From NCBI RefSeq assembly GCF_000813145.1, contig NZ_BAZF01000006.1:185510-249509 (forward strand): a DNA stretch of 64,000 nucleotides, read 5' to 3'. Each line of letters opens with the position of its first letter. Position 1 is the first letter of the stretch. Under the pieces are notes generated by a model. The model had not been told where the DNA came from, did no database searches, and saw nothing but the letters and a program-made list of their open reading frames with translations. Positions 43,835-53,336 of the stretch are shown here, in pieces. The position numbers and the translations under genes are program-made. The DNA comes from Geobacter sp. OR-1 (GTDB taxonomy: Bacteria; Desulfobacterota; Desulfuromonadia; Geobacterales; DSM-12255).

Positions 43835-46684
43835 TCACCTCACTACTGCTATGGGGAAATCCGGCACCGTCTGCGGCTTGGCCGTGGTCGGCGTCTGCCT
43901 CCCGTCGGTCAGCTCCTTGACCCGTTCGGCCAGATAGAGATCGAGCATGTTTATGGTGATCCGCCCCTTGCCGGTAAAGTCGGCCTTTCCGGACACCCCT
44001 TCTAGCAACGCCTTGGTGAAGGCGCCGTTGCCCCAGGACTCGTCTTCCAGCGAATACTGGCGCCCGGTGGACGACGCAAAGACCACGGTGCCGATCTCGG
44101 CAGAGGCCAGTTCGTTCACCACGGCGTTGATGTCGGCAACTGCCCGGCGGCTCCCCATGACATTACCGGAATGGCAGGTGTCCACAAAAAGCAGGGCCTT
44201 ACCGGCAAGCGCCATGAGAGAGTTCCTGATCTCGGTAAAGATGATACCGGTGCTCTTCAACTTGGCAAGATCGGCATTGACAGGCAGATAGTAGTAGACG
44301 CCGTTCGGATCGGTGACCCCATGTCCGGCGAGAAACAATATGGCAACATCCTTGGCCGTAGCCTGCCGTTGCAACCATTCCAGCCCGTCCAGCACCGCCT
44401 CGCGGGTGGCGGAGCTATCGGTGATCACTTTGATGGTCACGTCGCGGTACAACCCTCCTTTCTGTTTCATGAACTCCACGGCAAAATCACGGGCATCCTT
44501 GGCAGCAAAAGCGAGCTGCAAATCCTTGTCCGGATAGGCGCCAACCCCTACGGCCAGCATGTAGAGCTTTGGCTGGATGGAAAAACCGTCATCCTGCGCA
44601 GCGACTGTTGCCCGCCGCAGATGGATGATGGCCGGCTCGCCCGCGCCGTTGCGGTTCTCGGCAATGACGGCCAGTTCGGCATCCCCCTCCCCCACTCGGA
44701 CATGCACTAGCCGTTTGTCGGGTTGACCGGCAACCACCTCGATCCTTGCCGCTGCCGGTCTGCCGCCTGCCAGCACCTTCAGTCCGGTGACCGGTTCGCC
44801 GGAAGGCGAGCGCACCACCACGGTCAAGAGCGCCTCTTCACCATCAAGCAGGCTCAGGTTCTCGGGCGACACGATCACAGCCACCGGCGGCAGCAGTTTC
44901 TGCACGCTCCGGCTCTTCTGGCGGGCTCCCCCTCTGCCGTTCGCAGCGTTCAGCGCTGCCTGTTCGTCCTTTAACTCAAGGATAACCGCCACAACGTCGG
45001 GCCGGTAATAATCGGCGCGAAAGCGGGCCACCCCGAAGAAATCCGCCGCTTTATCGCTACCTGCGTTCAGATGCCAGCCAACCAGTTCTTCAGCGCCGGG
45101 TGCGGCGTCATAATAGCCGGACGGCGTCCAGAGCACCCAGCGGCGGCCATCGGCATGCGGGAAGAGCGCCAGCAGTTCCCTGCCATCCTGAAGGCGGTAC
45201 CAGCGGATAGTGCCGTCACCCATGGCTGCAGTCACAAGGCCGGTTGCGGAGCTGTTCACGCTCCATACCGTTCCGGGTGCCGAGACTTGCCACTGCTCCT
45301 TTCCGGCACGGTCAAAGCAGCGTAGCGTCCAATCGGTGCCGAGCAGCAGTGCCGCGCCCTGTCCGGCAACGGCCATGCTGCGGCTCACTTCAAACTGATC
45401 CAGCCTCAGCTTCCTGGCATTCAACTTCGGCTCAGTGCTGTCCTGCCAGTCACTCACCTCAAGCCCCCCGGCAGCGGCAACCGGCAGCAACAGTTGGGGA
45501 GACCGCTCCGGAAGCTTGGTCAGGATACGATCCCGCAGCGAAAAGAGTCTCATCCCCCCGTCAGCCCCGCGAAACTGCACAGTGGCACCATCTACACTCA
45601 CCCGCAGGTCGCTCCGCCCCTCACGAAAATCAGCGAAGGCCGGCGACAACCGATACTTCACCTTACCCCCCGGCCCGGCAACCCCCAACTCAGGGCTGGC
45701 GGCCGCATAGGCAATGCTGCCGTCGGCCAGTGCCAATAGATGCTGGATACTGCTCCCGGCAAGAGGCAGATCGACACCTCTCCCTTTGCCGCCATCGGCC
45801 CAGGTGCGAACAAGGAATGATCCCGAAGAGCGGCAACTGCCGGCACCATAGAGCGTGCCGCCGTCCGGAGACCAAGCCACGCTGACCAGCGCCCCGCTCC
45901 CCAACCCTTTGGTATCCGGCTCGATCAGGAGCGAAAGATCCAGACCGGACAGCACCGCAACATGAGGCGTATCGCTGTTACCCACGGCCAACCGGCCTCC
46001 GTCCGGAGAAAAGGCTAGATCGTACGGCCGGGCGATATTGGCGAACCTCTTTTTGGCAACCAGCCGGAACTCCCGGTCATACAGCCTTACGAACCCGTCC
46101 CAGGCAGACGTGGCAAGACGTCCGGAATTGTCAAACGTCACCCCATAGGCATCGTCGCCATAGTCGGAATCCAGCGCCACCGGCTGCCAGTCAGCGGTGC
46201 GCAGTATTGCCACTCCCTTGCCAGCCCCCATTATGACGGCCAGGTAACGGCCATCGGAAGAAAACGCCAGCCCCTTGACGATGTTGGGAAACCCGGAGAG
46301 CCGTTTGGTCAGCTCTCCGGAAGAACGGTCGAAAAGGTATATGCTTGCCTTTTTCTCCTGTTCCCAGCCGGTCCAGCCGCCGCAGGCAACCGTACGGCCA
46401 TCGGGCGACAATGCCACGCCATAGATCTTCCCCTCGTGCCCCTTACCTATGGGTGGACGCAGGATCTTCGCCGGGAGCAACCCGTTTCCGTCCTCCAGAT
46501 CCCACACCCGAACCGTCTTGTCATCCGAGGCCGACACCAGCCAGCGGCCTGAGGCATCGGTTGCCAGACGTCGCACCAAAGCCGTGTGCATGCCGGTCTC
46601 CAGACGCAGGACCGGCTGCTGCGGTTCCGCCCCCCAGGCACCGGTGGAAAAGACTAGTAATAGAATAATGAGCACCCGTTGCAT
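43835..46684 (-). CDS. Exported WD40-caspase (peptidase C14-like) protein
   Basis: A 949-residue protein with a signal peptide (cleaved near TGAWG-AEP). Residues about 30-560 form WD40-like propeller repeats (RRLATDASGRWLVSASDDKTVRVWDLEDG, GVALSPDGRTVACGG). Residues about 610-690 look like an Ig-type beta domain. The C-terminal ~240 residues form a caspase-fold domain: LAVGVGAYPDKDLQLAFAAKDARDF, His788 in LFLAGHG and Cys837 in VDTCHSGN. The catalytic dyad is intact, so an active extracytoplasmic cysteine protease is plausible. It is the last gene of the 11-gene array and begins 12 bases after the M48 gene. Confidence 0.92.
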   Translation of the reverse strand: MQRVLIILLLVFSTGAWGAEPQQPVLRLETGMHTALVRRLATDASGRWLVSASDDKTVRVWDLEDGNGLLPAKILRPPIGKGHEGKIYGVALSPDGRTVACGGWTGWEQEKKASIYLFDRSSGELTKRLSGFPNIVKGLAFSSDGRYLAVIMGAGKGVAILRTADWQPVALDSDYGDDAYGVTFDNSGRLATSAWDGFVRLYDREFRLVAKKRFANIARPYDLAFSPDGGRLAVGNSDTPHVAVLSGLDLSLLIEPDTKGLGSGALVSVAWSPDGGTLYGAGSCRSSGSFLVRTWADGGKGRGVDLPLAGSSIQHLLALADGSIAYAAASPELGVAGPGGKVKYRLSPAFADFREGRSDLRVSVDGATVQFRGADGGMRLFSLRDRILTKLPERSPQLLLPVAAAGGLEVSDWQDSTEPKLNARKLRLDQFEVSRSMAVAGQGAALLLGTDWTLRCFDRAGKEQWQVSAPGTVWSVNSSATGLVTAAMGDGTIRWYRLQDGRELLALFPHADGRRWVLWTPSGYYDAAPGAEELVGWHLNAGSDKAADFFGVARFRADYYRPDVVAVILELKDEQAALNAANGRGGARQKSRSVQKLLPPVAVIVSPENLSLLDGEEALLTVVVRSPSGEPVTGLKVLAGGRPAAARIEVVAGQPDKRLVHVRVGEGDAELAVIAENRNGAGEPAIIHLRRATVAAQDDGFSIQPKLYMLAVGVGAYPDKDLQLAFAAKDARDFAVEFMKQKGGLYRDVTIKVITDSSATREAVLDGLEWLQRQATAKDVAILFLAGHGVTDPNGVYYYLPVNADLAKLKSTGIIFTEIRNSLMALAGKALLFVDTCHSGNVMGSRRAVADINAVVNELASAEIGTVVFASSTGRQYSLEDESWGNGAFTKALLEGVSGKADFTGKGRITINMLDLYLAERVKELTDGRQTPTTAKPQTVPDFPIAVVR

Positions 46685-46696
46685 GTAATCCTCGGT

Positions 46697-48379
46697 TCAA
46701 TTCGCTGCCATAAGCAGCCAGCCGCCGACCCTGGCGTCACCGTTCACCAGAAAGGCGATGCCGGACTTTGCATACAGATGCCAGATACCCTGGCGGCTCG
46801 AAATTATGCGGGTTGCACTACCGTACTTCTCCAACAGTTGCGCAGCCGGGCTGCCAATAGCTATCCCCCGTGCCGTAACTCCGGGGTATCCCGCCAGGGT
46901 AGCGACAATGGCTGTCTGCCTGTTGCCGCTCAGCACTACGGCGGCATCCCACCCCTGACCGGTTCGGGAGAGGATGGAGATCGACTGCTGCCCCGCAGCG
47001 GTGGCATGAAGGGTATAAGTCCTGGTCTCCCTGTCTTTCGGCAGGCCGTCCCAGGGAGAAATGCCGGCAATGGTCTCTTTCCCGCCGGGCAGTTCGGCGC
47101 CGGGTGGTGCGACCGTCGGGAAGTTGCCCTTCAGTACAGCCAGGTTTGCGCCGCCAAACGGCTGATTACCCTTCTCCGCCGCAATGAAATCGGCCTTAGC
47201 GCCCTCAATGTCGCCGGTCAAGGCCAGTGCAATTCCGCGTACTGCCAGGGCATTGGCGGCAGTGGCCGGTTCATCGGACGCGCGGGCCAGTTCCAGCCCC
47301 TTTTTGGCAGTCACCACCGCCTGATCGTTGTCGCCCAGGAGGCTCTGCACCGAGGCCAGATTCACATAGGCCGTGGCATACCGTTTGTCCTGGCGGATCG
47401 CCTGCTCGAACCACTCCTGAGCCGTCAGCAGGAGCTGGCTGCGTTTTTCGGCCTGATCATCGATTCCGCGGGTCTTGAGCCGATTTCCTTTCAACCTGGT
47501 ATCGGCATCGAACTCGAATGGATAGGCATACTTCACACTCCCCGGCCGAAACAGCGCCACGGCAGCCTGGGCATAGGCGACCCCGGCATTGGTGCAGATC
47601 TCCCGGCTCGGAAAGATAGATGCCAGATGGCTCAAGAGACGGCCCGCATCTTCGTATTTACCCGCCACCAGAAGCCGGGTGGAGGTGTCGAATAGCGGTA
47701 TGAGCCGCGCCAGATCTGCAGCGCTCCGCTCGGTGATAGCCTTGCGTTCGTTGCGGGAGGGGTAATTGTCGATCTTGTCCGGAATCCGGTATTCGGCGTA
47801 AAGCGCATCCAGTACCCGGGGACCGACGCTGAGTGTGTCATAGCCTGCTAGAAAGCTGTAGAAGCCACCGAAGTAATCGGCCTCTGTCTCCCGCTTGACC
47901 GCATCCTCATAGGTGGCGGCCTTGATCATCTGCTTTCCCATGTCGGTAGAGACAAAGGCGTTGCCGAAATCACCCACCCAGCCATGGCGCATGTAGTAAT
48001 GGGTCAGCTCATGACCGAGCAGGAAGGCAATGCCGTTGTCCCGATCCGGACCGAGCCGTCCCATCAGTTCCACCGCCCGTTCCTCAATGGCAATATATCC
48101 TTCGACCAGTGTACTGCCGGGAATACCGATACCCCCCTCGCTCCCGGCATCGGAAATGGCCACGGCAAAGCCGGGCCGGACCGTTCCGGGCACAACCAAT
48201 AACCGCGGCGGCCGGCGGCCGGTGCCAAAGGAGTTGGCGATGGTATCGTAGATCCGTTTGACCTGCTGAAAAGTCGGATGCGAGACCGGCAGCGATTCGA
48301 CGGCAAACGCAGGCACAGATGCCAACAGAACCAGCAGCAACGGCAGCCATGTCGATATATGCCGGGATCTGTGAATCAT
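46697..48379 (-). CDS. Exported M48-family metalloprotease with TPR region
   Basis: A 560-residue zinc protease with a signal peptide (LLVLLASVPAFAVE). Zinc site: His123-Glu-Leu-Thr-His127 in the GHELTHYY helix and Glu164 in the ExxAD motif RETEADYFGG. Residues about 210-380 are TPR-like (ATAYVNLASVQSLLGDNDQAVVTAKKGLELA), and the last ~150 residues form a separate beta-rich domain. BepA-type periplasmic M48 proteases, which handle outer-membrane proteins, share the M48-TPR layout. Start and stop of the upstream gene overlap as TAATG, so they are translated together. Confidence 0.9.
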   Translation of the reverse strand: MIHRSRHISTWLPLLLVLLASVPAFAVESLPVSHPTFQQVKRIYDTIANSFGTGRRPPRLLVVPGTVRPGFAVAISDAGSEGGIGIPGSTLVEGYIAIEERAVELMGRLGPDRDNGIAFLLGHELTHYYMRHGWVGDFGNAFVSTDMGKQMIKAATYEDAVKRETEADYFGGFYSFLAGYDTLSVGPRVLDALYAEYRIPDKIDNYPSRNERKAITERSAADLARLIPLFDTSTRLLVAGKYEDAGRLLSHLASIFPSREICTNAGVAYAQAAVALFRPGSVKYAYPFEFDADTRLKGNRLKTRGIDDQAEKRSQLLLTAQEWFEQAIRQDKRYATAYVNLASVQSLLGDNDQAVVTAKKGLELARASDEPATAANALAVRGIALALTGDIEGAKADFIAAEKGNQPFGGANLAVLKGNFPTVAPPGAELPGGKETIAGISPWDGLPKDRETRTYTLHATAAGQQSISILSRTGQGWDAAVVLSGNRQTAIVATLAGYPGVTARGIAIGSPAAQLLEKYGSATRIISSRQGIWHLYAKSGIAFLVNGDARVGGWLLMAAN

Positions 48380-48837
48380 TACTGCACCCTGACGCTGAAA
48401 ATCTCCTGGGTGATCCCCCCCTTGCCGTCGCCGATGGTAACACGCAGCTTATGGTTACCGCTCGGGATCTTGGCCTGCTCCATGTTGATCCCCTCGGGGG
48501 TTACATACGGCTTGACCCTGTTGGTCAGATCCAGGGTGACGAACTTAAGAGCCTCAACCTTGAGGCTGGCCGGATCGACCGAACTCCCCGGTTTGGGGAC
48601 GAATTTCACGGACAGCCTGAATGGCGACTGCTGCTCCTTGCCAGTGTCCGGGGCCAGCACCTTGATGGCCGGGCCGCTCTTCGGCAGGTCGGCGGTATAG
48701 CCAAACGACTTGGCCTCGGCCATGGCCCCCTCCTCAGGAGTCAAAAGATCTACCGGCTCCTCTTTGATCAGGTCAACGGCATAGGCAATTCCTGCCAGGG
48801 AAATCAGGATACCAATGGTTATGATTATGCGTTTCAT
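48379..48837 (-). CDS. Small exported protein sharing a domain with the downstream-array lipoprotein
   Basis: A 152-residue protein with a signal peptide (MKRIIITIGILISLAGIAYA) and AAAGGAG eight bases before ATG 48837. Its C-terminal ~85 residues (SPFRLSVKFVPKPGSSVDPASLKVEALK, VTLDLTNRVKPYVTPEGI, GNHKLRVTIGDGKGG) are clearly related to the end of the 891-residue lipoprotein encoded just upstream (PFRLAISFKPKAGEGADISSLRVTGLK, TPIDLTPRIKPFVSEAGL, GQHRFRVSIADYRG). The domain is a beta-sandwich-like module of unknown role, perhaps for mutual binding. Confidence 0.75.
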   Translation of the reverse strand: MKRIIITIGILISLAGIAYAVDLIKEEPVDLLTPEEGAMAEAKSFGYTADLPKSGPAIKVLAPDTGKEQQSPFRLSVKFVPKPGSSVDPASLKVEALKFVTLDLTNRVKPYVTPEGINMEQAKIPSGNHKLRVTIGDGKGGITQEIFSVRVQ

Positions 48838-48897
48838 GGTCTGAATCTCCTTTTCCACTGATTCTGATACGATGAATAACATACTCTGGCGGTCTCC

Positions 48898-51573
48898 TCA
48901 AAAACTGTACTTGACGTTGATCACAAACTCCTTTTCCGACAGACGCCCTCGATAATCGGCAATACTCACCCTGAAGCGGTGCTGCCCTTCAGGCAGGATA
49001 ACGTTTCTTATGAAAAGCCCGGCTTCCGAGACAAATGGTTTTATCCTCGGCGTAAGATCAATTGGGGTGACCTTAAGGCCGGTGACCCGTAGTGATGAAA
49101 TGTCGGCTCCTTCGCCCGCCTTGGGTTTAAAGGAGATGGCCAGCCGGAAAGGTTTCCGGTCTGTTATCTCCACATTATCCGCACTTATTTCGGGACCTTC
49201 AGCAGGGAGTTCGGTAAATCCGGCTTTGCGGCTGTTCGGTAGCGCCGCCTCTTCATCGGTGAGCAGCTGGAGAGAGGGAGCAGTTGGCGGGTCGTCAGAT
49301 GGCTTTACCAGCCGGTCCAGCACAAATCTAGCCTGCCGGTCGTCGGGAGAGAGACGGAGCGCCTCGGTCAGGGCAGACCTGGCGGTTGCCTCGTCCCCCT
49401 TTTCACAGGCCAGCATGCCAAGAGATTTCCAGAGCAAGGCATCCTGGGAAAACTTCCCAGTCCCTTCCCGGAGTATGGCCAACGATCGCTCCTTCTCCTT
49501 CATCTCCTGATGGCAGAGGCTCAGATAATAATAGGTATCGGCAGTCGGTACGACTTTCAGCTGTTCGGCAAAGAGCGATGCCGCTTTGCCAAAGTTGCGC
49601 TGCCGGAAATAACCGCCCGCCTCGATCATCAGCTCGGCTGACTTCTTTAACCGCTCATCCCGGTTCAACCCGGCATAAGGGTTGCGGACCGGCTCCACCA
49701 GCTTTCCGCCCGGCAGCAAGGCATCGTAAACCTTTAGCGGTGCGACGCCAGACAACTTCATATCTTCGATATTCGTGGTACCGAACCAGTTGGGGCCGAG
49801 AGTGAAAGGCTGTTTTGCGCTGATGTTCACCTCGTTGTCCAGAATGTTGTTATCCAGCAGTTCGCCCGAGAAGCTGTCTGCAATTATACCGGTCCTGTTC
49901 TGAATGATATTCCCTCCGGAAAAACGGCTGGCGGTCCTGGTCAGGCTCAGCCCGGTATCATTGCCGGATACGGTCGTGCCTGAAACCGTAACCGGGGTTA
50001 CCCCGGTCAACGCCATGCCGATCCTGCACCCGGAAATGATTGCATCGCCAATGCTCCCCTCGGCGTTCTTCAGATCGAACCCGGTGCTTGCCCTCGTAAT
50101 CCGCAGCCGGTTAACGGCAACCTGTCCGCCATCGACCGTAATGCCGGGCCAGATCTCCTTGCCTGCAGGAACAAACTCCACTGTGGCATCCCCCCCGTGT
50201 GCAACCAGCTTGCCGAGTATCGTCAGGCCGGCATTGTCCGCAAAGCGAGTCCTGGCACCACTTGCAAACGTGAGAGTGACCCCGCGCGGCACCAGCAGAG
50301 GCGTGGTCACCTGCGCTTCGCCGTCGATCACGGTATCTGCTGTGAGTTCGCCTGACAACTGCCGCGGCTGGGCAGATGCAAGCGCTCCGCGCACCGTTTC
50401 GCCGGTCTCGGAATCGTTGCCGGCCCGGTCTACGGCAATCACCCGGTAGAAATACTGCGTGCCGACCTGCGCGGTGCTGTCGCTAAAGAGAGCCTGCTCA
50501 GTAAATGTCAGCTCCCGGTATCCGGAAAGAGGCGACTCGCTCCGCTGTACCCGGTACCCCTTCAGGTCCGGACTGCTCTGCACCGCCTGCCAGACCAGTT
50601 CCACCGCATCGACCTTTCCTTTTGCCTTCACCCCGCTGACTGCCGGTGGGGCAATGGTGTCGATGGTTATATAGCCGGTCGGATCGAGCCACTGGCTCTC
50701 CAGCCCCCCCGGCCGGGTAAGGGTAACGGTCACCGGCATGTCGCGGCAGCCGTCACCCGGCAGAACCGCGTATTCACCGCTATAGATGCCTGGCTGCAGC
50801 TCCTTCATCGGAACACCCCGTTTGAAGCTTCCGATGTCAAAGGTTGCCACCAGTCCGGGGTCCCCCTGCATCCCCGCCTTGATAACCCGCCGCGGCCCGA
50901 ACGGACCCTCGCCGGCATTGGTCAGCACCTCCCTGATCTGTGGACGGTTTTCCGCAGACATCGTCCGGGGCGATGGCAGCTTTCCCATGAACTTGTATGC
51001 CAGTTCGTTGACCAGCCGTACCTTCTGGATTTCACGCAGGTTCATGGCAGTAGAGACAGCCGTTACCACCGCTGCCAGCGGCGAGGTCGGGATACCACCT
51101 TCGTGGTAGCGGACCGATTCGCGTTGCCGGAACAGCTCCTTCCCGGTCTTGCCGTTGACCAGCCAGACCTCGGCTTCAATCCCGAGCTGGGAGTAGACCC
51201 CGGCATAAACGAATATATAATCAGTCACCTTGCCGTACAACAGGCCGTCAATACCGATTGCCGCCGAAAGTTCCAGTGCGGGCAGTTCCCGCACGATTTT
51301 TCCGGAGGATTTCTCCAAACGGACCAGTTTCTCGTCGATGACCGGCAGTTTTACATCAACGTAGTTTTTCGAGGAGAAGTGATTGGCGAAATTCCGGCGG
51401 ACCATGGCGTCCAAACCAGGTTCTGCGGTTTCATTCACAAAGGGGAGTATAGCTACTTGGCGGGGGAATTCGTCTTCGCGGATTTCCTGTATCCCCTGGC
51501 CGTACTGCTCGACCTTGAGAGTCGGGGCGCAGGCAGTGAGAAGAAAGAGGCAGACCAGCAGCAATCGTTTCAT
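48898..51573 (-). CDS. Multidomain lipoprotein (GNA1162-like, FN3, beta-helix, TPR)
   Basis: An 891-residue lipoprotein with lipobox LLTAC (Cys15). In order: a GNA1162/DUF799-like domain (about 30-210: QVAILPFVNETAEPGLDAMV, GIDGLLYGKVTDYI, GIEAEVWLVNGKTGKELFRQ), an FN3 domain (about 310-395), a right-handed beta-helix segment (about 410-610, recurring VSGTTVSGNDTGLSL pattern), TPR repeats (about 640-760) and a C-terminal beta domain shared with the small protein encoded downstream. GNA1162-type lipoproteins sit at the outer membrane and relate to transport-component families. It lies 39 bases after the transglutaminase gene. Confidence 0.85.
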   Translation of the reverse strand: MKRLLLVCLFLLTACAPTLKVEQYGQGIQEIREDEFPRQVAILPFVNETAEPGLDAMVRRNFANHFSSKNYVDVKLPVIDEKLVRLEKSSGKIVRELPALELSAAIGIDGLLYGKVTDYIFVYAGVYSQLGIEAEVWLVNGKTGKELFRQRESVRYHEGGIPTSPLAAVVTAVSTAMNLREIQKVRLVNELAYKFMGKLPSPRTMSAENRPQIREVLTNAGEGPFGPRRVIKAGMQGDPGLVATFDIGSFKRGVPMKELQPGIYSGEYAVLPGDGCRDMPVTVTLTRPGGLESQWLDPTGYITIDTIAPPAVSGVKAKGKVDAVELVWQAVQSSPDLKGYRVQRSESPLSGYRELTFTEQALFSDSTAQVGTQYFYRVIAVDRAGNDSETGETVRGALASAQPRQLSGELTADTVIDGEAQVTTPLLVPRGVTLTFASGARTRFADNAGLTILGKLVAHGGDATVEFVPAGKEIWPGITVDGGQVAVNRLRITRASTGFDLKNAEGSIGDAIISGCRIGMALTGVTPVTVSGTTVSGNDTGLSLTRTASRFSGGNIIQNRTGIIADSFSGELLDNNILDNEVNISAKQPFTLGPNWFGTTNIEDMKLSGVAPLKVYDALLPGGKLVEPVRNPYAGLNRDERLKKSAELMIEAGGYFRQRNFGKAASLFAEQLKVVPTADTYYYLSLCHQEMKEKERSLAILREGTGKFSQDALLWKSLGMLACEKGDEATARSALTEALRLSPDDRQARFVLDRLVKPSDDPPTAPSLQLLTDEEAALPNSRKAGFTELPAEGPEISADNVEITDRKPFRLAISFKPKAGEGADISSLRVTGLKVTPIDLTPRIKPFVSEAGLFIRNVILPEGQHRFRVSIADYRGRLSEKEFVINVKYSF

Positions 51574-51612
51574 GGCATCCCCCGCAACGGTTGGACAAAC
51601 AGGTACAGATTT

Positions 51613-53319
51613 TCAGAGCTGCTTTGCAGTTACCTTGAAGACAAAATCATACGGGAGGATATCCTCCCACTGCCATCCCCTGGCGGTTGAGCGGGTGTCG
51701 TCCGGGCCGCTGTACGGCTTGCCCGGCGTGTAGTACCAATTCATGATCGCCTCGCCGGAACGGCGAAACACGATCCAGTACTTGCCCGGTTTGAACGGTC
51801 CAGCCTCGGTCGGCACCGGGAAGTCGAGCCAGCCGTATCCCGGAAGCTTCCTGACCTGTTCCAACGGGATCGGCCTGGTGCGTACGCCGTTCATAAGTGC
51901 CGGCCGGCCGTTGTCGTCCGCCGCGATGTCCAGGTATACCGTGCCGTCGCCACCGAACTTCTTCATGCCGATGGAAACGGTCTGCAGGGTCATCAACCGA
52001 TCCACGATAAACGCCTGGGCATAGACGGCAGTAGAGGTTACATATTCCGCGGTCTCGCGCTCCAGCGCCAACTCCCCGCTATTGCCGGTAATGGTCTGCA
52101 GGGACAGTTTCTCCGGCAGGCGCGGGTTGCCGAACACCACCAGACCGCTGTCGTCGGCCTTCGGCGCGGGCTTGACCATTTGCGGCTTCGGTTGCGGCTT
52201 TGGCGGCGGCACCGGAGAGGGTGGGGGCGGTTTAGGCCTGGCAGGCTCTACGACCGGAGGGGGCGGCAGCGGCTCGGGTTCTGCTCCGGTCATCCGGTTG
52301 CTGGCCATGTACCCGCGAGGCTCGTTGCCGGTCCCTTTCAGACGCAGATCGATAACGTCGCGACCGAAACTGCTGCTGATGACAGTGGAAAATACCGGGA
52401 GTTCCGGTGCTCCCCGCCAGGAGACGCCGATGTTGGCGCATTCCGGGCCGTGGCTGAACTTGATGTGGCGCGTGGAGGTGAACTGCCTTGACTGCTGCGG
52501 GTCGTAAGGCAGCCAACCGAGTTCCGGATACCAGATCTCCAGCCAGGCGTGCATCCCCTCCCCCATCCCCTGGACAATGACCGAGCCCAGGTCGTCGGTC
52601 GGTATCCGCCATTTGTCCTTCAGTGTCAAACCGACCGCTGCCCGGGCAGGTATTCCGGAAGCCCGCAGCAAGGCGATGGCGAGATGGGCAAAGTTCTGGC
52701 AGTTGCCGGTCCCGGATTGCAGGGCAAAGAGCGCGTCATAGGAGCTGGGGGGTGTTTCGTAGACAATATGATCGGCAACGAAGTTGAGGATCGCCGCCAC
52801 TGCCTGCGGCTGGCTCGTTGCCCCTGCGGTCAACGCCGCGGACCGTGCCCTGATCCCGGGGTGGTCGCTCTGCACCAGTTTGGACGGTTGCAGATAGACC
52901 CGATGCTCGGCAGACACCCCTTTTAGCGGGAACGGCGCCGTTACGGTCACAGGCCTGAGCTCCGCGGCAATGACGGTGGTAAAGCTGACCTCGCCGGTTA
53001 TAGTGGATGTTATGTTGTTCCAGGTGAGCACCTTGAAACGGTTCCCGTATTTGTCGGTCTCATCATTGACTGCAGTAGGCCGGGGATCGAATATGAAGCC
53101 GCTATTGAGCGCGTTCTGCGAAAATCCATGCACATTAACGGTCGCCGGTAACGGATAACGGTAGACAATCTCACTGAGCGGCTTATCCACGCCAAAGCTT
53201 ACCCGCTGCCGAACAGCCACTTCGGTGTCCAGCTTCCCTTCCAGCAGAAGGGTCCTGGCGTGGGCCGGAAACGGGACCAGAAGCAGACCGAGCAGAATAA
53301 TCGAACAAAACCGTTTCAT
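51613..53319 (-). CDS. Exported transglutaminase-like cysteine peptidase
   Basis: A 568-residue protein with a signal peptide (cleavage near PFPAHA-R). Residues about 170-275 hold the transglutaminase core with a complete Cys207-His257-Asp273 triad in SGTGNCQNF, GMHAWLEIWYPELGW and LPYDP. A Pro-rich linker (about 345-385) leads to a C-terminal beta-sandwich-like domain (about 390-560) similar to lectin or anchor modules. Bacterial members of this clan act as peptidases or cross-linking enzymes. It follows the HD-GYP gene by 17 bases in the same array. Confidence 0.88.
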   Translation of the reverse strand: MKRFCSIILLGLLLVPFPAHARTLLLEGKLDTEVAVRQRVSFGVDKPLSEIVYRYPLPATVNVHGFSQNALNSGFIFDPRPTAVNDETDKYGNRFKVLTWNNITSTITGEVSFTTVIAAELRPVTVTAPFPLKGVSAEHRVYLQPSKLVQSDHPGIRARSAALTAGATSQPQAVAAILNFVADHIVYETPPSSYDALFALQSGTGNCQNFAHLAIALLRASGIPARAAVGLTLKDKWRIPTDDLGSVIVQGMGEGMHAWLEIWYPELGWLPYDPQQSRQFTSTRHIKFSHGPECANIGVSWRGAPELPVFSTVISSSFGRDVIDLRLKGTGNEPRGYMASNRMTGAEPEPLPPPPVVEPARPKPPPPSPVPPPKPQPKPQMVKPAPKADDSGLVVFGNPRLPEKLSLQTITGNSGELALERETAEYVTSTAVYAQAFIVDRLMTLQTVSIGMKKFGGDGTVYLDIAADDNGRPALMNGVRTRPIPLEQVRKLPGYGWLDFPVPTEAGPFKPGKYWIVFRRSGEAIMNWYYTPGKPYSGPDDTRSTARGWQWEDILPYDFVFKVTAKQL

Positions 53320-53336
53320 TGTTACCTCAGAAACCG

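Noticed and set aside
46679..47695. 338-codon plus-strand frame
   Set aside because: Antisense to the M48 protease gene, whose HELTH and ExxAD motifs are intact.
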